A stretch of 64,000 nt of DNA from Actinernus sp. WN-2022 (GCA_030867875.1 JAOWCC010000936.1:75363032-75427031), one strand, 5' to 3'; shown: positions 44,660 to 56,380, counted from the first letter of the stretch. Made by a program: numbers and translations. Notes: a model not told the origin generated them from the sequence alone.

Positions 44660-46238
44660 TTATGACGAAAATCATTGTCAATATTAGGACAGACACATAC
44701 AAAACTAACTTCAATTCGTTTTTTACAACAACAACAAACTAAATAGTCAAGTTTACAACAACAAAACACTTTTAGCTTCAAACGAGTGTGTACAAACTGC
44801 CTTTCGAGTCGAAAAGTCCAAAACGTAAACACGTCTTTATGCTTTCCCTAACTCTATAAAAAAATACCTAAGCTACTCTAAACTGTTTATCTCTACTTAA
44901 GAACGCTATGTAAATATCCTGAAAAAGATATTTTAATCACGAACTAGAAGTAGAAGATTATGTATTTAATTCAAGACCATTTCTCGGTCACAATGTCACA
45001 ATGTCGATCACAAATTAGCCGAAAATGCTTTGTTCGACTCGAAGGAAAGCTCAAATTTTGACAAATGGCACCACACATGGAAGCTTGACTCACCGATTAA
45101 CTTTTCCCAGTGATGAAATGCTTTTAAAATCCTCATTTTCTTGCTTTTTGGAACAGATGTGTACACAACCTGGATTCACAAATCTAGCTGCAAAATCCCG
45201 CTTCGAGACGAAAGCCGGCCGCGCGTCTGTTAAAATATTGCATATGAAAATTAGCCAATCAGATTGCGAGAAAATTGGCGGTTGTTGTAAAAAATTATAT
45301 ATAAATGGCAAAAGTCGATTGTAGCTCCTCTAGGTCAAAGTTATATATCACATACGACTTTTTAAAAGTACAGTATCTTTATAATCACTCGTTCATACGA
45401 TCGCGGACTTCGTTTATTTTATGATTTCTGCCACTGGATGCGCACGTACTTTTACACAAATATTTAATTTAGCTAACACTATTATACTTACATTTCTTTG
45501 TAAACAATGCAAACGAAATGCACACACTGGCGGCTAGTTCCGTAGCGGGAGTTGGCTCAGTTTTCAATGTCGACTTGAGCAGTTTAAAGGCAAGAGAGTT
45601 TTTAAAACCACAAAAAGTTACAACACTTTGCCGGCAAATGATGTTGTGATTTGGATGTCGTGAGCGGGTTTTTCCCGGGAGCCAATTTTTTTTAAATTTT
45701 GTCCCTGATACGATTGGACGGGGAAAACCTTTAAATGGCTTCTCTGTCATCACTAGCACCCTGTTAGTTTTCGATGAGTTGTGCCAAACACGACTATCGT
45801 ACTCCCTGGCGGGATCAAATCTAGCGGGAAAGCTCGTACCAACCAACCAATGGGAGTGCAGCAGTTATTTTGAAATTGAGCACGCGTGGACGTGGTCGGC
45901 ACGGAGTCTATCACAGGCATCGCAGCATTGAAAAAAGTTGTGGAAAAGGGACTATTAATCGGGCTAAAAAGTAACTGTGATCGCCATGGAGGATGCAGGT
46001 GAAGGAAAGAGCATTGGACTTTAGGGTTAGCGTGATTTTGTGACAATATTCCGGGGAAATTCGCGATACGAGGGGATTTTCGGCGATCACCATCGTTGGA
46101 TGCGAGGTGAAGTCTCCAGCCTTGTCATTTTATATAACAGCTGGGACGGTGAATTGGAAATCTTGTTAAAGTGGCTAATTTCTGCAAAATCTCGCAATAA
46201 TGACACAAAAATAGAGCTTGGGCTGCCTGTGTGTACAG

Positions 46239-47066
46239 GCGTGTTAAAGAATTTGAAATAAATGGAGAATTCTCTGACATACCGAACGCAGAACTGGAGG
46301 AATTGCTGAAAGGCATTTTAGTAATAACCCCGCGTGCCGGAGAACGTTACATTCGTGGTAGTTTGAGAAGCAGGGGTGTACGCATTCAGCGCTGGAGGGC
46401 GAGAGAAAGACTACAAATTGTGGATCCTGTGGGTAAAGCAGCTCGAAAGAGTAGTGCAATCCAAAGGAGAGTATACAATGTGCTGGCACCTAATTGTTTG
46501 TGGCACATGGACTCCAATCACAAACTGATTGGTTGGAGGTTTGTGATTCATGGCTGTACTACTGATGGCTACAGCAGAACAATTATCTATCTGAAGTGTG
46601 CAACCAATAACCTTTCAGCTACTGCCCTTCAATATTTTCAGGAGGGTGTTAGGCAATATAGTCTTCCAAGCAGGGTTCGAGGCTTTCGTGGAGTTGAAAA
46701 CCATGATGTAGCAAGGTTCATGATTTCAAATCGTGGCCCAAACAGGGGAAGCTTTATAACAGGAAGGAGTGTTCACAATACACGGATTGAAAGGCTGTGG
46801 AGAGAAGTTAATCGAGTGGTTAATAGTTACTACTCATCAATATTTAAGCACATGGAGCATCATGGAATTCTGGATTCTACCAGTGAAATTGATTTGTGGG
46901 TTCTTCACTATATTTTCCAGCCTCGCATAGCCAGGTCATTAGACGAATTCATTGCACAGTGGAACTACCATGGATTAAGGACTGTTGGACATAATTCCGC
47001 ACTTGCCTTATGGAACTGTGGTATGGTTTCTCACAACAGTAATGATGATGTAGGAGACCTTTGCAG
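46239..47066 (+). pseudogene. transposase, integrase-core piece
   Basis: Continues the frame begun in the left [13 protein letters not shown], then a catalytic core of rve/IS3-like type. [11 protein letters not shown] carries the first acidic residue, [10 protein letters not shown] follows, and [18 protein letters not shown] carries the last Glu. Where related integrases usually have an Asp in an xDxGxEN motif this copy reads VRGFRGVEN, so the second catalytic acid may be lost (from memory of the family). The domain would cut and join the transposon ends. It is cut at about 47066 by the LINE and ends at 55802-55972. Confidence 0.82.
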
Positions 47067-47349
47067 ATATGGTATTTTCAATTCAATTCAATTTATTTTT
47101 TGCTCATATTTTTTTTTTATACAATAATTATGAAATACAGACAGAGAACGGAGATAGACTAAGAGTAATATAATAAGTAATAAGAAATGTGTGAGCCTGA
47201 GGGCTAAGTTAACCGCTGGATTTTCTAGTTAGCCCCCAGCCATATTTAGTTAAGTGTTTATAACAGGTAGAGGGGAAAAAAGGAGTTTAAATATAAGAGT
47301 TAACAAAATAATTTGAGAGAATTTGAGAGAGAATAATGATATATAGAAA

Positions 47350-48771
47350 TTATGAGTGTTGCTCTGACAGTATGTAACGTTTCAGTTGTTTTGAAAAGGC
47401 GAATGCACTTAAATCCTTCATGTTAGTCGGGAGGTCTTTCCAAAGATCAATTGCCATAAAAGAGATCATTTGTTTGCCTGTATTTGTTCTTACTTCTGAT
47501 TTATAGAGGTTTTGTTTGGCTGCGTATCTGGTATTATAGTTATGAACACTGCTGGCATATTTAAACATGTTGTCAAACATTCTTGGTAACAGTCCTTTGT
47601 GCCATAGATACGTAAATTTTAAAGCATGTAAGCGGTAGACGTTATATACTGTAAGAATATCTAATAGATTTAGCAAAGGTTGAGCACTTTCCGTATCTTT
47701 TCCATGGGGAATTGCAAATAATATTAATCTGGCTACATTATTTTGTTTAACTTGAACTTTTTGAATATGAGATTTGTAGGCGCTACCCCATGCTAAGATG
47801 GCATAAGATATATACGGATAGATTAAGTTATAGTAAATTTGTTTAAGTTGTAGGATAGAAAGAGAGTGCCTTAATTTGGATAGAATTCCAGTATTTCGAG
47901 ATATTCGCGAGCAGATGTACGAAATATGATACTTCCAGGATATCGAGTCATCGATCATTACTCCTAAATATTTAATACATTTCTTTCGATCCAAAGAGTG
48001 GCACGATCCATCTTTGCTCCTGATTTGTATGTCAATGGGCGTATCCTTTTTTCTTGCAGACTTAACAATCATAAAATTTGTTTTTGACATATTTATAGTT
48101 AATTTATTAATATCACACCATTCCTTGACCTTAGTTAGTTCAGAGTTCATTAAATTCTCCAGAGTTTTCAAGTTACTTGCAGAAGCAAACACATTTGTGT
48201 CATCAGCAAAAATTTTGAAATTTAACTTTTCGGAACAGTTTGGTAAGTCGTTTATATAAATTAAAAATAACAGAGGGCCTAGCGTACTTCCTTGCGGAAT
48301 TCCACATATCATTGTTTGCTTTGGAGACTCAACATCTCCCAATGAAACATATTGTTTTCTATTTGAGAGGTAGCTATCAAACCATTTTAAAGGGAGCCCT
48401 CGAATTCCATAACTTTCTAACTTTTTAAGCAATATACCATGATTCACAGTGTCGAAGGCTTTGGAAAAGTCTAAAAAAAAAACACAGGTATACAAGTTAT
48501 TATCTATTGCTTTTCTAAGGCTGTCCGTAATTTCTGTTATAGCTTGAGCAGTTGAGCGACCTTTTCGGAAACCAAATTGAAATTGAAAAAGAATGTCTTG
48601 TTTTTCAATGTAATTTAAAAGTTGTTTATGTATCAGTTTTTCGAATATTTGGGTGAGGGTTGATAAGGTTGAGATCGGACGGTAGTTGGTGGCATCAATA
48701 GTTTCCCCACCTTTGTCAACTGGTGTTATCCTAGAGATTTTTAGTATATCCGGGACAACACCCTGAAGCAA
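47350..48771 (-). pseudogene. LINE reverse transcriptase
   Basis: A long open frame (473 residues) with NYRPISTLST, QFGFRKGRSTAQAI, LDFSKAFDTVNHGILL, GIPQGSTLGPLLFLIYINDL and the catalytic FADDT, followed by a complete thumb and C-terminal region. The upstream part is in another frame at 48846-49136, so an indel near 48790-48840 has broken the ORF. Without that break it would continue into the linker. It would perform target-primed reverse transcription. Confidence 0.85.
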
Positions 48772-48845
48772 GGATTGGTTAAAAATGTGCGTTAATGTTT
48801 CACTTATACTGGATCACACGCGAGCTTAGTACACTTTGGGGGGAC

Positions 48846-49106
48846 TCAGATTGATGATTTGTTTAATTTTATTCCCATTATTGCGTCATGGACTTCATGA
48901 AGATAAATGCCACGGAGCATAAAGCTATTTTGGAAATCTCGTTTAATGTATTTATTAGGATTAGTATCACTTTGTGGAAATTTCTCGGCGACGTTTCGCC
49001 CAACATTGATGAAATGTGTATTTAGTTGTTGTGCAATATCGGATTTATCGGTGTAGCATTTATTTTTATACAATAGTTTCGTAATTTTTGTTTGCGTGTA
49101 ATTCTT
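48846..49106 (-). pseudogene. LINE linker between endonuclease and reverse transcriptase
   Basis: Reads KNYTQTKITKLLYKNKCYTD, then NTHFINVG and LHEVHDAIMGIKLNKSS, the segment normally just before the reverse transcriptase. Upstream of the KNYT start the frame enters the split-repeat element. The true upstream residues (ILNRK) are at 54339 onward, and the two sides join in frame. Confidence 0.8.
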
Positions 49107-50407
49107 CATTTTGCCTACACTACACAATTCAGACACACACTGTCATATAGGATACTTGGGGATGTCGGTCAGCCGAGCCCGACAGCGTTTATTCATATAA
49201 TTGCTCATAATAGCTTACATGCATTCGTTCTTCAACTTTTGGTCTCTATTTATTACTCTTATTAATTATTGCGACACTGCCGGATACGAAAACCCAAAAC
49301 CACTGTGTGGACTAAACGGGAACGTATACTCCCACCAATGCAGTGCCGCCAACTCTGGGAGCTGAGGTCATCTAAATACATTTAGTCCGATATGATAAAT
49401 AGAATCTTATGCCGATTTAAATTAAACTCGGACGATTCTAACCTAGCCAGAATGGTTTCCCTTAATGTTCGTTATGCCTCCGGCTTCTCGATCCAATCAT
49501 TAAAAAAAAAAAAAAATGAAGCAAGGTAGCAAGGCTGACCTAGAATGAATTCAACCTCTTAACAGTCACCTACTTATGGCACACTACATTACCCATAATT
49601 CTCAGCACTACTCTCCCCAGGCTTCTGTTCCGTGCCAGCAAAATATTCATTTCTGTGAATTTCGTACCTCAACTAACATAAATTACACATTTTGCCTCCA
49701 CTACACAATTCAGACACACACTGTCATATAGGATACTTGGGGATGTCGGTCAGCCGAGCCCGACATGCATATAGATTTACAAAGGTAGGGCCCGAGTGGT
49801 GAACTCGTTAGCCTTTGCCACTGACTTGACGTTAGCATTAACATATTTCCATCTATCATGCCGCTGGAAGTTTCTGTCTGGGATACGAGAATTAGCGGCT
49901 GAAAAAGCTCCGCCAGACCTTTTGGAATGTGTACTAAATTTGGATTTATCGGGGACAGTATCTTTAAATAATTTCTTAAACAATCCCCTAAAATAGAGTG
50001 GCTAACATGCTTTTTCATACGCAAAAGGCGTTTCTGCTTATGGATCCAAATAAAATATCTCTGGAATTTCGTTAATTCCGGCCTTAGACATATATATATG
50101 TATATACAACCTTAATAACTGGACAAAATACGATTTATGCTAGATGTAGACTTGGATGTCTCTATCAAATACTGTAAATATAGGGCCAATGAAATGGATT
50201 GGCGGAAAGAGATTTTACTTATAAGAATTCATGTGCAAATAATGTCCATCTATTAAATGCTGTAAGGTAGGTTTCAGTAGTCCCTCTGGATCTGGATGCT
50301 AGAACTGCTTTATTTCAGGTTCTCCTTTAGCTGTTTGGTTCTATCACTGGTAATGTCTGATAACCACAACTCGTTAATGTCTGATAACCACAACTCGTTG
50401 GCAACTT

Positions 50408-50975
50408 CTGGAGAAAGAAAAATGAAACAAACGAAAAATAAGGGCATACAGTGAAAGCAGTGATATGGCAAAGACCATGTCAGTATTGAAGTATCGATAA
50501 ATTTCATAACATGGTAAGATTATAATGCACATCCAAGGCGTGGCCACAATGCCTGATACACCCCTTCAGGGTACCCCTTTAGGGCCGACTGAAAACACAT
50601 TTTCAGCGATTACGTGTTACACAAATTCTTTCAAAATCTGTGCAGAAACATAACACCATTCCTAGTTGAAAAACTTAAACATTTATTGCCACTGGAGAAA
50701 GAAAAATGAAACAAACGAAAAATAAGGGCATACAGTGAAAGCAGTGATATGGCAAAGACCATGTCAGTATTGAAGTATCGATAAGTTTCATAACATGGTA
50801 AGATTATAATGCCCATCCAAGGCGTGGCCACAATGCCTGATACACCCCTTCAGGGTACCCCTTTAGGGCCGACTGAAAACACATTTTCAGCGATTACGTG
50901 TTACACAAATTCTTTCAAAATCTGTGCAGAAACATAACACCATTCCTAGTTGAAAAACTTAAACATTTATTGCCA
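50408..50975. repeat. two tandem copies of a 284-bp unit
   Basis: Units at 50408-50691 and 50692-50975, nearly identical; each holds GGGCATACAGTGAAAGCAGT and ATTCCTAGTTGAAAAACTT. A shorter doublet, TAATGTCTGATAACCACAAC, lies just before it (50353-50400). Confidence 0.85.
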
Positions 50976-51224
50976 AATATACAATTGTTAATTGGCTTTA
51001 CCTCTCATAAACAACTCAGGATTATTTATTGCTTAAAACTACCCAATCTTGGACGAAATCACTCCAATGTATCCCATCTGAGCAAAGTACAGGCCAGAAA
51101 TGACCCAATTTCACAGCGGTACAATTACCATGCCTCTAGCATTACTTACTCGTGTAATCAATTACTTTACGAGTCAGATAGACAGGCTGACATAAGCAAT
51201 TGTTGTTGTAACTCCCTATCCTGG

Positions 51225-52260
51225 GAAAATACATTTACCCCACAATATCGTGGTCAATAATACAGAGTATTAAACTTTGGCACCTTAGCCTTTGGCACCT
51301 TAGCCTTGTAACAAGCATGCGAACCTATAGCACGTGTACGGACCCCATATAGGTTGAATACTAAGAAATGCGTAGTCATTAATAGTATCGATGATCGTCA
51401 TAATCTATTATTCTACTAATTTCTTCAAGATAACAATTTAGCTATCTTGGAATCCATTGTGCCTCCAAACTTATTCCCTTGATACAGGTTTGATAAATAT
51501 CTAAAGCGATACCGAAAATGCAGATAGGCCGAGACCTCAGAGCCATTCATGACAATTTTGGCTACATTGTTTACATTGTCTGTAAAATGCATTTACCCCG
51601 CAAGTTCGTGGTTGCTGATAATGAGTATTAAACTTTGGCACCTTAGCCTTTGGCACCTTAGCCTTGTAACAAGCATGCGAACCTATCGCACGTGTGCTGA
51701 CCGCATAAATGGTCGATACTAAGAAATCCGTCATCATTAATAGTATCGATGATCGTCATAATCTATTATTCTACTAATTTCTTCGACATAACAATTTAGG
51801 TATCTTGGAATCCGGCCATTGTGCCTCCAAACTTATTCCCTTGATACAGGTCTGATAAATATCTAAAGCGATACCGAAACTGTAGATAGGGGACCTCAGA
51901 GCCATTCGTGACAATTTTGGCTACATTGTTTACATTGTCTGTAAAATGCATTTACCCCGCAAGTTCGTAGTTGCTGATAATGAGTATTAAACTTCGGCAA
52001 CTTAGCCTTGTAACGGCATGCGAACCTATCGCACGTGTGCTGACCCCATAATTGGTCAGTACTAAGAAATCCGTCATCATTAATAGTATAATCGTCATAA
52101 TCTATTTTTCTACTAATTCTTCTGCATAACAATTTAACTATCTAGGAATCCATAGGTCTGTGATAAATATCTAAAGTGATGAAATGTAGATATGGCACCT
52201 AGAACGTTCATGACAATTTTGGCTACATTTATATAAATGTCTGTAAGCCATGACACAGTT
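51225..52260. repeat. three tandem copies of a roughly 358-bp unit
   Basis: The unit includes CACCTTAGCCTTGTAACAAG, AATAGTATCGATGATCGTCA and CAATTTTGGCTACATTG. It starts at about 51267, 51625 and 51984; the third is shorter and more diverged. Noncoding. Confidence 0.85.
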
Positions 52261-54338
52261 TATGAGCAAACGCTTTGACAGACAGGGAGACTGTATACAA
52301 CCGGCTCTATTAAGTAGAAATTTGAGACATTTCAATTTCTGACCTATTTTGGTGGAAAAACCTTTCCTTCAAATTCTAATGTACTTCCACATGCTGTAGC
52401 GGATGCGTCACTGGAATAGACTCAGTCAGTCTATGCTTAACAGGCCATAAAGGGATACCGTTAAGTTTATTAACGACCTAAGTTCTATAACAGACAGAAT
52501 AAGCCTAGTAACATACAACTGCTGATTTGGTAGCGGAATTGCAGAGTGATAACTGCGTGAATATTCCTTGTCATAAGTCTAGAAACATTCCCCATTGCAC
52601 GCAATTACAACTAAAATAACTTTGCCGCAAATAATGCCAATTTTCTTAACATGGAATGTGGAACTTAATGAGTCGAACACTGCGGTAAGATCTTTTGACA
52701 AGCTTTGAATTTTTTTATCTTTAGCAGAAATGGTAGCATCTGACGCGTTAAATTAATTAGGGCACCAAATATATTTCCAATGAGAATTAACTTCATTAGG
52801 TAGGAACCGAACTTAAACAGATCGGAATGCACTTGTAAACTGCCAATTTGCCGTGCTAGAATATAACTGAATGCTGCTACAAGTCCATAGTATATATACA
52901 CTACAGTAGATTTCCTTCAGATCTCCACTTTTTAAATAGCAGATTTGAGCAATTCGGCCTTAACGAAATATGGTATTGAACTGAAACCGAAAGGCAAAAC
53001 GCGCGATTCGTCTGTAAATATCCAGGAAAACAACCAATATGTCATTTGTTCTTCAAAAATTACTGCGTCGTAATAACCGCATTCAAGTCGAAAGACTGCA
53101 CATGAAGTGCTCCAGGCTTAACAAATTCCTTTGAGGACAGACAATTCTTCGCATCTAAACTTGTTCTTATATAGATACACTTATTTGTATGTGTAAGATC
53201 TAGAATTAACTTACGGACTTCTGAAAAGAAACAGATAATGGTTAACAATATTCGACTTGGTCTGAAATACAATCAAGACACAATAGTTCATTAATCGCTT
53301 CTTCTACAAACACGGCTTCATCAAGAGCAGACTTATTATTTTGTGCCTTTTAAGGACCAGGAATGTACAAAAACAGGAATAAGTAGCTATAGCCAATGTA
53401 GACAACATATAAAACAATTAAACCGAGGCACACCATTGCTACTCATTGTTTAAAAGTTCTACGTAATCTTCCCCTAACAGAGTTGCGCCTCTGAGAAGTT
53501 TTAAATTTAGTATTAATGTTTTCAAGTTGTTGGCATTCAACGTCTGGTACGTTACGTATACTAATATCACAATCAACCTCTAAGGAACTCACAATGACAA
53601 AATCAAAAATTTCAGTTAACCGGAACATACTACACCTTTTTCGTAAGTGTCGACACTTTCGCCTAGTCGTTTATGGAGCATTTGACGAGCGGCAAGGAAG
53701 TCAGGACAATTCGCCAACCAGCGTCCATATAGCTTGTGTAGCAAGCATTTCTGTGGGTTTTCCGATTGTGTCGTCTGTGTGGTATAAAGTGGTAATCTGG
53801 GAACCAGATTAAGGCTTGGAGTTTCCCTCACTCTTTGATGTTAGGCTCTGTAGGATGTGAAAAGCTTAGTCAATTTCACATCTCTCGCTTCTGCTCTGTA
53901 GGTAGTTTTCTCCTCCTCCTCATCTTTGACCGCTTCTAGTACGGCTTTAGCGGATTTGTACTGTTCCTCGTTGCTTTTCTTTTTGAATGATGGCGTACCA
54001 CCTGAAGTTTTTTATCTGCTTAATTTCTCTAATCTGTTCTGCTGCACTTTGTGAGTCATTAGACCTTTTAAGGGCTGCCATAGTTCTTTATAAGAGTAAT
54101 CACATCTGAGAAATGAGGTCTTCGTTGTTGCGTTCGGTGTTCTTTTTAACTTCGGTTTCTTCCAAAATGAAGCAAGGTAGCAAGGCTGACCTAGAATGAA
54201 TTCAACCTCTTAACAGTCACCTACTTATGGCACACTACATTACCCATAATTCTCAGCACTACTCTCCCCAGGCTTCTGTTCCGTGCCAGCAAAATATTCA
54301 TTTCTGTGAATTTCGTACCTCAACTAACATAAATTACA

Positions 54339-55236
54339 CTTTCTGTTTAGTATCATTCCAATTAACTTCCATGTTGTTTTTAAGTTCTCACTATTTAAGT
54401 TAAATTGTTCTCTAAAATAGTTCTTTTTGGCTGCTTCTTTAATTTAATTTAATTTATTAATATAGGCTTTATATAGTTTAACTTTGTTAGGATCCTTATT
54501 AAGGAAGTGAGTTTTAAAAAGTTTTTGCTTTCGTTTTATAGAGGTAAGAATGGCGTTGGAAATCCAAGGTTTGTTTGATTGTTTCATTCGTTTGTTAGAT
54601 AATCTACGCAACGGCGCGTGTTTATCAGAAATTGATTGGAGCGTAATAACTACATTATTCATACTTTCGTTGACATTTTCACTAATGAGACCATTGAAAT
54701 CAACAGCTTCTATATCTCTCAAGAACGGCTCATTATCAAACTGAGAAAAATCTCGGAAATATTTTTTGTCATTGAGCACAGGTAGCCTGCTTGCTACACT
54801 ACAAAATATGGGTAGATGGTCTGAAATGTGGGCTAAACAGATCCCTGATTTTATGACTTTTTGTGGTACGTTAGTGTAGATATGGTCAATTAACGTTGAG
54901 GTATGATCAGTGATGCGCGTGCAGCGCGTGGCTTTAGTGATCAATGGCATAAAGCCCAAAGCTAGCAGCATGTCGAGATAGTCAGATGTTTGGTTATCTG
55001 TATTGTAGTTTAGGAAGTTTATGTTAATGTCACCTAAAACAAAAACCTCTTTTCCCTTATTGTTTAAACTTTCTAACTGTTCCTTGAGGGTTTCAAGAAA
55101 ATGGCCACGGTCATTAAATGGGTGTCGATAAATACAGCCAATAACAATATTCTTTTGTTTGCATCGTGTAATTTCGATCCAGCATGATTCTATACCATCA
55201 GCAGATAGTTCCAGATCAGATCTTCTAATGAAGTCT
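54339..55236 (-). pseudogene. LINE endonuclease C-terminus and linker
   Basis: The frame 54971-54444 reads LIDHIYTNVPQ and ISDHLPIFCSV, the end of an AP-type endonuclease, followed by KPWISNAILTSIKRK of the linker. The reading can be followed upstream to about 55215 (GCIYRHP, FVLGDIN). A short AATTAAATT region near 54445 brings in a stop, after which the linker continues to 54339. Confidence 0.8.
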
Positions 55237-55392
55237 TTTTAAAACTCTTTAAACATTACTGATGGAACAGCTTTCTTACTACTACAGTCTGATTGACTAT
55301 TTAGGACAATCCTTTGATTGGTTCAACACAGAATTAGCCACATTCTGTTGGTGTGTTGACACATCTCTTTCAGAGTCGCGGTTGACAACTTT

Positions 55393-55628
55393 TTAAATCT
55401 CACTTCCTTAATAAGGATCCTAACAAAGTTAAACTATATAAAGCCTATATTAATAAATAAAATTAAATTAAAGAAGCAGCCAAAAAGAACTATTTTAGAG
55501 AACAATTTAACTTAAATAGTGAGAACTTAAAAACAACATGGAAGTTAATTGGAATGATACTAAACAGAAAGTGTAATTTATGTTAGTTGAGGTACGAAAT
55601 TCACAGAAATGAATATTTTGCTGGCACG
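55393..55628. repeat. inverted duplicate of 54283-54515
   Basis: Contains, reversed, the LINE linker plus the first 56 bases of the split-repeat element, so it arose after that element inserted. It lies within the LINE endonuclease. Short matches (TCTAATGAAGT) occur at both edges of the 55225-55640 region, as in end-joining or template-switch events. 55241-55392 is of unknown origin. Confidence 0.8.
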
Positions 55629-55632
55629 GAAG

Positions 55633-55801
55633 TCTAATGAAGTCCAATTCTTTCTTCCTCCAGCGGAAGTTTTAGAATTAGTATTCAAAAACATATATCC
55701 TGGTATGCTAATGTTACACGCATTGTTCTCTCTCAATTTCGTTTCAGAAATGGCAATAACCTCTGGCGGAGCTTTCACCGTATTGATAAGAGGTCCTCTG
55801 T
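55633..55801 (-). pseudogene. LINE endonuclease N-terminal fragment
   Basis: Reads APPEVIAISETKL, the start of an AP-type endonuclease with its catalytic ETK motif, then NISIPGYMF. It ends where the inverted duplicate begins. The 5' truncation at 55801 abuts the resumed transposase. Confidence 0.75.
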
Positions 55802-55972
55802 GAAGACACACAAGACAATATCATTGTTGTTCCAGAAAACCAAATTCACTTTACAGATGCAGAAATTGTAGTACTTTCTGCAGCTATCGATTCATTAAGT
55901 GACGATGGAGATTCTGGAATCAATCATTTCTGTAATGCACAATCTCTGGTGCTGAACAACTTTGTACAGTAA
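55802..55972 (+). pseudogene. transposase, C-terminal piece
   Basis: An open 56-codon run ending in a stop at 55970-55972, reading EDTQDNIIVVPENQ then DAEIVVLSAAIDSL and LVLNNFVQ. It starts exactly where the LINE stops and is in a position to be the tail of the interrupted transposase. This is inferred from position and acidic composition. Confidence 0.65.
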
Positions 55973-55992
55973 GACATTAGACACAAGGTACC

Positions 55993-56380
55993 CACAATTG
56001 GCCACCAAATTGAAAAGGACTGGGCCGAGTTTGTAAAGTTAATCTGATTATCTAATTCGAAATGAACTCCATCATAAGAAAGAGCACATTGAAATTAGCA
56101 AGTTTACCAAATTTGATATTTACCATGTTTTGAGCTTTCAAAAATTGCAAAATTAAAAGACATTTGTATGAATTGGAGGGACGATTGTCCTTCCAATCCA
56201 TACAAACATCTCTTATTTTTTGCGATTTTTGAAAGCTTTCTATTCAGTTTATTTATATTTACCAAATCATGCTCAAACTTCTTACTAATTCAGAGGTGCT
56301 CTTTCTTATCGGTGAGGTTTATTTGTTAATTGGATAAACCTTACAAACTCAGCCCCAATTTGGTAGTGGCCAATTTTTAA
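55993..56380. repeat. 390-bp palindrome
   Basis: Arms of about 185 bp meet near 56186 (GGAGGGACGATTGTCCTTCC). Outer ends are AATTGGCCACCAAATTG and CAATTTGGTAGTGGCCAAT. Foldback MITE. Confidence 0.8.

Larger units (their letters stand above)
33876..44663 (-). mobile_element. tandem gag-only LTR retrotransposon: three LTRs, two internal regions
   Basis: LTRs at 33880-34887, 38764-39771 and 43648-44659 (1008, 1008 and 1012 bp), all in the same direction. The two internal regions are 34888-38763 and 39772-43647. Every feature repeats at exactly 4884 bp. On the minus strand the LTRs start TGTTACAC and end CGAAACA. A 4-bp duplication TTAT flanks the whole block (33876-33879 and 44660-44663), so it was one insertion event or one later recombination. 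A purine tract (GGAGGGGGAAATAAC) precedes the 3' LTR. No protease, reverse transcriptase, RNase H or integrase is visible, so it depends on a partner for movement. Confidence 0.9.
33190..46238. mobile_element. 13-kb inverted-repeat element (33197-46231) inside the transposase gene
   Basis: Ends CACAGGCAGCCCAAGCTC and its inverted copy, flanked by the 7-bp duplication TGTACAG (33190-33196 and 46232-46238). The right-end copy of the transposase supplies the empty site (CTCTGTACAGGCG). Arms: 33197-33779 and about 45748-46231; the left arm has about 95 extra bases. The superfamily is not clear (7-8 bp duplications occur in P and hAT groups). No transposase is seen. Most of its length is the tandem LTR retrotransposon it received. 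The native interior, 44664-45747, contains only a weak minus frame (45469-45846) that I do not recognise. Confidence 0.8.
49107..54338 (-). mobile_element. non-autonomous element with split direct repeats, probably a gutted YR retroelement
   Basis: Minus-strand order: A1 (54338-54164), interior, B1 (49765-49688), A2 (49687-49513), a 328-bp spacer, B2 (49184-49107). A1 matches A2 (175 bp); B1 matches B2 (78 bp). This is the A-B-A-B plan of PAT/Ngaro elements. There is no target duplication, and removing it exactly rejoins the LINE frame (LNRK/KNYT). No reverse transcriptase or recombinase is visible. Near 54080-53840 a broken frame on the minus strand (SFKKKSNEEQYKSAKAVLEA) recalls the gag N-terminus of DIRS/Ngaro elements. 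The rest is AT-rich with two tandem arrays. Confidence 0.75.
47067..55801 (-). mobile_element. 5'-truncated LINE (CR1/Jockey group) inside the transposase
   Basis: Minus-strand non-LTR element. The 5' end is lost within the endonuclease (near 55801). It contains AP-endonuclease pieces (ISETKL; DHLPIF), a linker, reverse transcriptase and a 3' tail with short AATTG/AATTGA repeats at about 47073-47090. It is interrupted by the split-repeat element 49107-54338 and by an inverted duplicate plus unknown sequence at about 55237-55632. No clear target duplication was found. Confidence 0.85.

Noticed and set aside
45469..45846. 125-residue minus-strand open frame as a gene
   Set aside because: It runs across the boundary of the inverted-repeat arm, overlaps another long frame, and has no recognisable motif.
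49107..54338. Ordinary LTR retrotransposon with 0.58-kb LTRs
   Set aside because: The left-hand copy has only the A part, B1 stands before A2 where an LTR element would have unique sequence, and there is no target duplication at the LINE joint.
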